Below are positions 61,106-64,000 of a DNA stretch of 64,000 nt, piece by piece (the stretch's first letter is position 1; every line of letters begins with the position of its first letter). Both the position numbers and the translations under genes were made by a program. The stretch is from Streptomyces angustmyceticus. GTDB taxonomy: Bacteria > Actinomycetota > Actinomycetes > Streptomycetales > Streptomycetaceae. Under the pieces are notes generated by a model. It saw only the letters and a program-made list of their open reading frames with translations. It did no database searches and was not told the origin of the DNA. The DNA lies in assembly GCF_019933235.1 (NCBI RefSeq), contig NZ_CP082945.1:7229501-7293500 (forward strand), in the 5' to 3' direction.

Positions 61106-61866
61106 TCCTCCTCCCCGGGCGTCAGCAGCTCGCCGGGGTCGGCCACGACCACATCGGCGCCGCGGCGTCGCAGGGCGGTGGCGCTGTACGGTCCCGCCGT
61201 CCGGTCCACGCCCACCACCAGGCCGAATCCGCCGCGCCGGCCCGCCTCGACGCCGGCGAGCGCGTCCTCCACCACGGCGGTGTCCTCGGCCGGGACACCG
61301 AGCCGCCGGGCCGCCTCCAGGAAGAGCGCCGGGTCCGGCTTGCCGGGCAGGCCGAGCCGCTGTGCCTCGTTGCCGTCCACCACGGCCGCGAACAGCCCGA
61401 GCACCCCGGCCGCGGACAGCAGCCCGGTGGCGTGGCGGGACGCCGAGACGGCGGCGCACGGCACTCCCGCGTCCCCCAGCACCCGCAGCAGGCGCAGGGT
61501 GCCGGGCCAGGTGGGGACGGCGGTGGTCCGCAGGCTCGCGGTGAACAGCTCGTCCTTGCGGGCCGCGACGGCCCCGACGGTGTCCGTGCCCGGCGCGTCG
61601 TCCGGTGTGCCGGGCGGCAGGTCGAGGCCCCGTGCACGCAGGAACGCGGCGGCCCCGTCCTGCCGGGACCGGCCGTCGACATGGCGCAGGTAGTCGTCCA
61701 CCGGGTCGAAGGGGCGCTGCCCGCCCGCGGCCGCCAGGCACGGGTCGAAGGCGCCCTTCCAGGCGGCGGCATGCGCCGGCGCGGAGTCGATGATGACCCC
61801 GTCGGTGTCGAGGACCACGGCCCGCAGCGAGTGCAGGCAGGCGGCCAGGGACGGCGTGCCGCTCAT
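61102..61866 (-). CDS. HAD family phosphatase/beta-phosphoglucomutase-like
   Basis: 254-residue HAD protein. Motif I is VVLDTDGVIIDSAPAH (near 18; the second Asp is the acid/base). The cap domain has DGRSRQDGAAAFLRARG, motif II VSASRHATG near 148, motif III GKPDPALFLEAA near 180, and motif IV AVVEDALAGVEAGRRGGFG near 202. Cap sequence and pairing with a GH65 gene fit beta-phosphoglucomutase, which turns beta-glucose 1-phosphate into glucose 6-phosphate. ATG 61866. Confidence 0.85.
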   Translation of the reverse strand: MSGTPSLAACLHSLRAVVLDTDGVIIDSAPAHAAAWKGAFDPCLAAAGGQRPFDPVDDYLRHVDGRSRQDGAAAFLRARGLDLPPGTPDDAPGTDTVGAVAARKDELFTASLRTTAVPTWPGTLRLLRVLGDAGVPCAAVSASRHATGLLSAAGVLGLFAAVVDGNEAQRLGLPGKPDPALFLEAARRLGVPAEDTAVVEDALAGVEAGRRGGFGLVVGVDRTAGPYSATALRRRGADVVVADPGELLTPGEEE

Positions 61867-62049
61867 GGTGACGTTCCGTTCGTCGGTGTCCCTTCCATGG
61901 CACCACGACCGCGGGCCGGGGGCGCGCCGCGCCCGGCCTCCCGCCCCGGCCCGCGCCCGTGGCGCGCCGCCGTCCGCTGCGGACACCGCACCACGGTGCG
62001 ACGGTGGCAGTAGGGCCCGGTCGCCGGCGAGCGGAAGGAGGCGACGGCG

Positions 62050-62937
62050 ATGGAGCATCCGCTGACCGTCGGCACCGATGGGTCGGATGCCGCGTTCCGG
62101 TCGCTGGACTGGGCGGCGGACGAGGCGGCGCGCCACGGGCTGCCGCTGCGGATCGTCCATGCCTCCCGCTGGGAGCGCTACGAGGGCACCTCGTCGGCCC
62201 CGGACCAGGAACGCCCCGGCGAGCAGGTGCTCGCCGAGAACATCGTGGCGTCCGCCGCCGCACACGCCCGCCGCCGGCACGCCGGCCTGGCGGTCTCGGG
62301 CGAGGTGCTGGCCGATGACGCGGTCACCGCCCTGCTGAACGAGGCCCTGCACGCCTCGGTGCTGGTCCTGGGGTCGCGGGGGCTCGGGGAGATCACCGGC
62401 CTGCTGCTGGGGTCGGTCAGCCTGACGGTCGCCGCCCGCGCCCGCTGCCCGGTGATCGTGGTACGCGGCGACCCGGCCGGGCTCGCGGGCACCCATGAGC
62501 GCATCCTGCTGGGCCTCACCGACCCGGCCGCCGAAAAGGCCGCCGTCCGCTTCGCCCTCCGCGAGGCGGAGGCCCGCCGGTGCACGCTGGACGCGGTGTG
62601 CGCCTGGCGCCGCACGGCATCCGACCCGCAGCCCTCCGCCGACGGCCACCGCGACCCCGAGGAGCGGGCGGCGGAGCTGCTCGACGCGGCGCTGGCGGAG
62701 GCGACCACGGCGCACCCGGAGGTGCGGGTGCGCCGCTCCCTGGTAGAGGGCCCGGCGCACAAGGTCCTGGTGCACCGCGCGGCCGCCGCCGACCTGCTGG
62801 TGGTCGCCGCCCAGCGCCGCCAGGGACACTTCGGCGCCCAGCCCGGCCGGGTGGCGCACACCGCGCTCTGCCACGCCGACTGCCCCGTGGCGGTGGTCCC
62901 CCAGCACGCCGGGCCCGCGCCGCGCACCCCTGACTGA
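62050..62937 (+). CDS. universal stress protein, two UspA domains
   Basis: 295-residue tandem Usp protein. The first domain (about 1-142) ends with GSRGLGEITGLLLGSVSLTV and CPVIVVRG, the ATP-binding G-2x-G-9x-G-S pattern. The second domain (about 150-290) is more diverged at that loop (AAQRRQGHFGAQPGRVAHTA). AAGGAGG is 7 bases before ATG 62050. Likely nucleotide-binding stress protein. It is divergent from the HAD/GH65 pair. Confidence 0.88.
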   Translation: MEHPLTVGTDGSDAAFRSLDWAADEAARHGLPLRIVHASRWERYEGTSSAPDQERPGEQVLAENIVASAAAHARRRHAGLAVSGEVLADDAVTALLNEALHASVLVLGSRGLGEITGLLLGSVSLTVAARARCPVIVVRGDPAGLAGTHERILLGLTDPAAEKAAVRFALREAEARRCTLDAVCAWRRTASDPQPSADGHRDPEERAAELLDAALAEATTAHPEVRVRRSLVEGPAHKVLVHRAAAADLLVVAAQRRQGHFGAQPGRVAHTALCHADCPVAVVPQHAGPAPRTPD

Positions 62938-62964
62938 GACGCCGCGGACGATCGCGTGACCTGC

Positions 62965-64000
62965 TCAGCTTGCGCTGAGGGCGGTGGTGGGGTGCAGGCG
63001 GGAGGCGCGTACGGCCGGATACAGACCGGCGACGACACCGATCACGAGCGTGGCGCCCAGACCGCCGGCCAGCGACCAGGGCGGGACCACGGCGATCCAC
63101 CCCTGTGTGCGGGCGAAGGCGAACGTGGCGACGGAGCCCAGCACCGCGCCGGCGGTGCCGCCGAGCGCCGACAGCAGCAGGGATTCGGTGAGGAACTGGA
63201 GACGGATCGCGCCTCGGGTCGCGCCCAGGGCACGCCGCAGTCCGATTTCCGCCCGGCGCTCCAGTACCGAGATGACCATGGTGTTGGCCACGCCCACCCC
63301 GCCGACGAGCAGCGCCACGGTGCCCAGCCCCAGCATCAGCGTCGTCAGCCCCTTGTCGGTGGCGGCCTTGGCCGCCAGGGCGTCGGAGGGGCGGGAGACC
63401 TTCACCGCGGTCTCGTCGCCGGGGTTGACCGTACGGGCCAGGACCCCCTGGACCGCCTCCACCGAGGCGTCCGTGGACCGCTCGAAGACGGTGGTCGGGT
63501 GGCCGTCGAAGCCCAAGTAGCGTTCGGCGGACGGGAATCCGACCAGGGCGATGCGGTCCAGGGTCGGCACGAGCTCGACGGGCGCGAGGATGCCGGTCAC
63601 CACGAACCACCGGTCGTTCAGCAGGATCTTGGCGCCGGGCTCGGTGATGCCGAGGCGGTCCGCGGCGATGGACCCCAGCACGACGGTGGGCAGCCGTTCA
63701 CTGGCGCGGTTCAGCCAGCTCCCTTGGCTGGTACGGGCATTGAGGGCGTCGAGCAGGTCGGGGCGGGCCGCCTGGACCGTGACCCCCGATGCCAGCTCCT
63801 CCGGTACGACATCGCTGCGGCGCACCCGGGCGTTGACGGAGCCGGTGGCGGTGGCGTGCTGGACCGGGCCGATCCGCTCGACCATCGCCACCGCGCTCTT
63901 GGGGAGCTTCACGTCCTGGCCGAGGGCGTTCTTGCCCGCCTCGGCGGTGAGCAGATTGGTGCCCAGCCGGTCCAGCCGGTCGAGCAGGTCGGCGCGGCTG
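62965..64000 (-). CDS. MacB/FtsX-type ABC transporter permease, 5' end beyond the window
   Basis: The frame runs from the stop at 62965 to the window edge without a break; the upstream residues (RADLLDRLDRLGTNLL...) are in frame, so the start lies outside. Visible parts are a MacB-like periplasmic domain and a C-terminal FtsX permease domain with three helices around TTLMLGLGTVALLVGGVGVANTM, NTMVISVLERRAEIGLRRALGA and LYPAVRASRLHPTTAL. These are hallmarks of MacB-type exporters or mechanotransmission permeases. The ATPase partner is not in view. Confidence 0.85.
   Translation of the reverse strand, partial: SRADLLDRLDRLGTNLLTAEAGKNALGQDVKLPKSAVAMVERIGPVQHATATGSVNARVRRSDVVPEELASGVTVQAARPDLLDALNARTSQGSWLNRASERLPTVVLGSIAADRLGITEPGAKILLNDRWFVVTGILAPVELVPTLDRIALVGFPSAERYLGFDGHPTTVFERSTDASVEAVQGVLARTVNPGDETAVKVSRPSDALAAKAATDKGLTTLMLGLGTVALLVGGVGVANTMVISVLERRAEIGLRRALGATRGAIRLQFLTESLLLSALGGTAGAVLGSVATFAFARTQGWIAVVPPWSLAGGLGATLVIGVVAGLYPAVRASRLHPTTALSAS

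Noticed and set aside
57413..61693. A 1426-codon open frame on the plus strand across the collagenase and GH65 genes
   Set aside because: It is out of frame with the collagenase and antisense to GH65, with Arg/Pro/His-rich low-complexity translation typical of GC-rich shadow frames.

Overview
This window is very GC-rich, densely coded DNA from an actinomycete, most likely a Streptomyces chromosome. The evidence is strong third-position G/C bias, many GTG starts, GTGA/ATGA gene overlaps, a mycothiol-dependent formaldehyde dehydrogenase, Streptomyces-type small proteins (DUF6381, DUF6328) and an expanded set of catabolic and regulatory genes. No rRNA, tRNA, CRISPR array, insertion sequence or prophage was recognised. 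Both window ends cut through genes.

Layout. (1) 1-2.2 kb: the end of a low-complexity protein, an SDR oxidoreductase and a small gene broken by a one-base shift. (2) 2.2-13.9 kb: a glycine betaine demethylation locus. It has a Rieske oxygenase, dimethylglycine oxidase, sarcosine oxidase and mycothiol formaldehyde dehydrogenase, with a divergent Rieske ferredoxin and ferredoxin reductase. A GntR regulator, a nitrilase-fold hydrolase, an MHS-type transporter and a DUF2848 protein follow. A GCATACA-N3-TGTATGC operator links the regulator and the transporter. (3) 14.0-18.9 kb: an asparagine operon (FadR-type regulator, permease, asparaginase, aspartate ammonia-lyase) that turns Asn into fumarate and ammonia. 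(4) 19.3-24.8 kb: a CitA/CitB-type two-component system, divergent from an ABC importer. (5) 24.9-36.3 kb: mixed genes, including a nuclease-fold protein with an altered catalytic motif, ClpC-like ATPase, SpoIIE-type phosphatase, FUSC transporter and PadR regulator, then an unusual AT-richer intergenic stretch.

(6) 36.5-46.3 kb: a steroid C/D-ring (HIP) degradation island. It carries ipdF, fadA6, ipdC, ipdB, ipdA, echA20, two SDRs and two acyl-CoA dehydrogenases, arranged much like the KstR2 regulon of Mycobacterium. Two KstR2-like operators lie in the divergent promoters. (7) 46.3-48.7 kb: a drug-type MFS transporter and a family 5 uracil-DNA glycosylase. (8) 48.9-58.6 kb: what appears to be a complete collagen-to-hydroxyproline utilisation locus. 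It has a secreted M9 collagenase, a Xaa-Pro peptidase, a hydroxyproline epimerase, a three-subunit D-hydroxyproline dehydrogenase, a deaminase and a GntR regulator. A shared motif close to TGTGACATTTTACTGA is found in four of its promoters, so polymer attack and monomer catabolism look like one regulon. Only the last enzyme (2-oxoglutarate semialdehyde dehydrogenase) is missing from the window. (9) 58.7-64 kb: a GH65 disaccharide phosphorylase coupled to a beta-phosphoglucomutase-like HAD enzyme, a universal stress protein, and a partial MacB/FtsX-type permease.

Functions are inferred from protein motifs and remembered family sequences. No database search was run.
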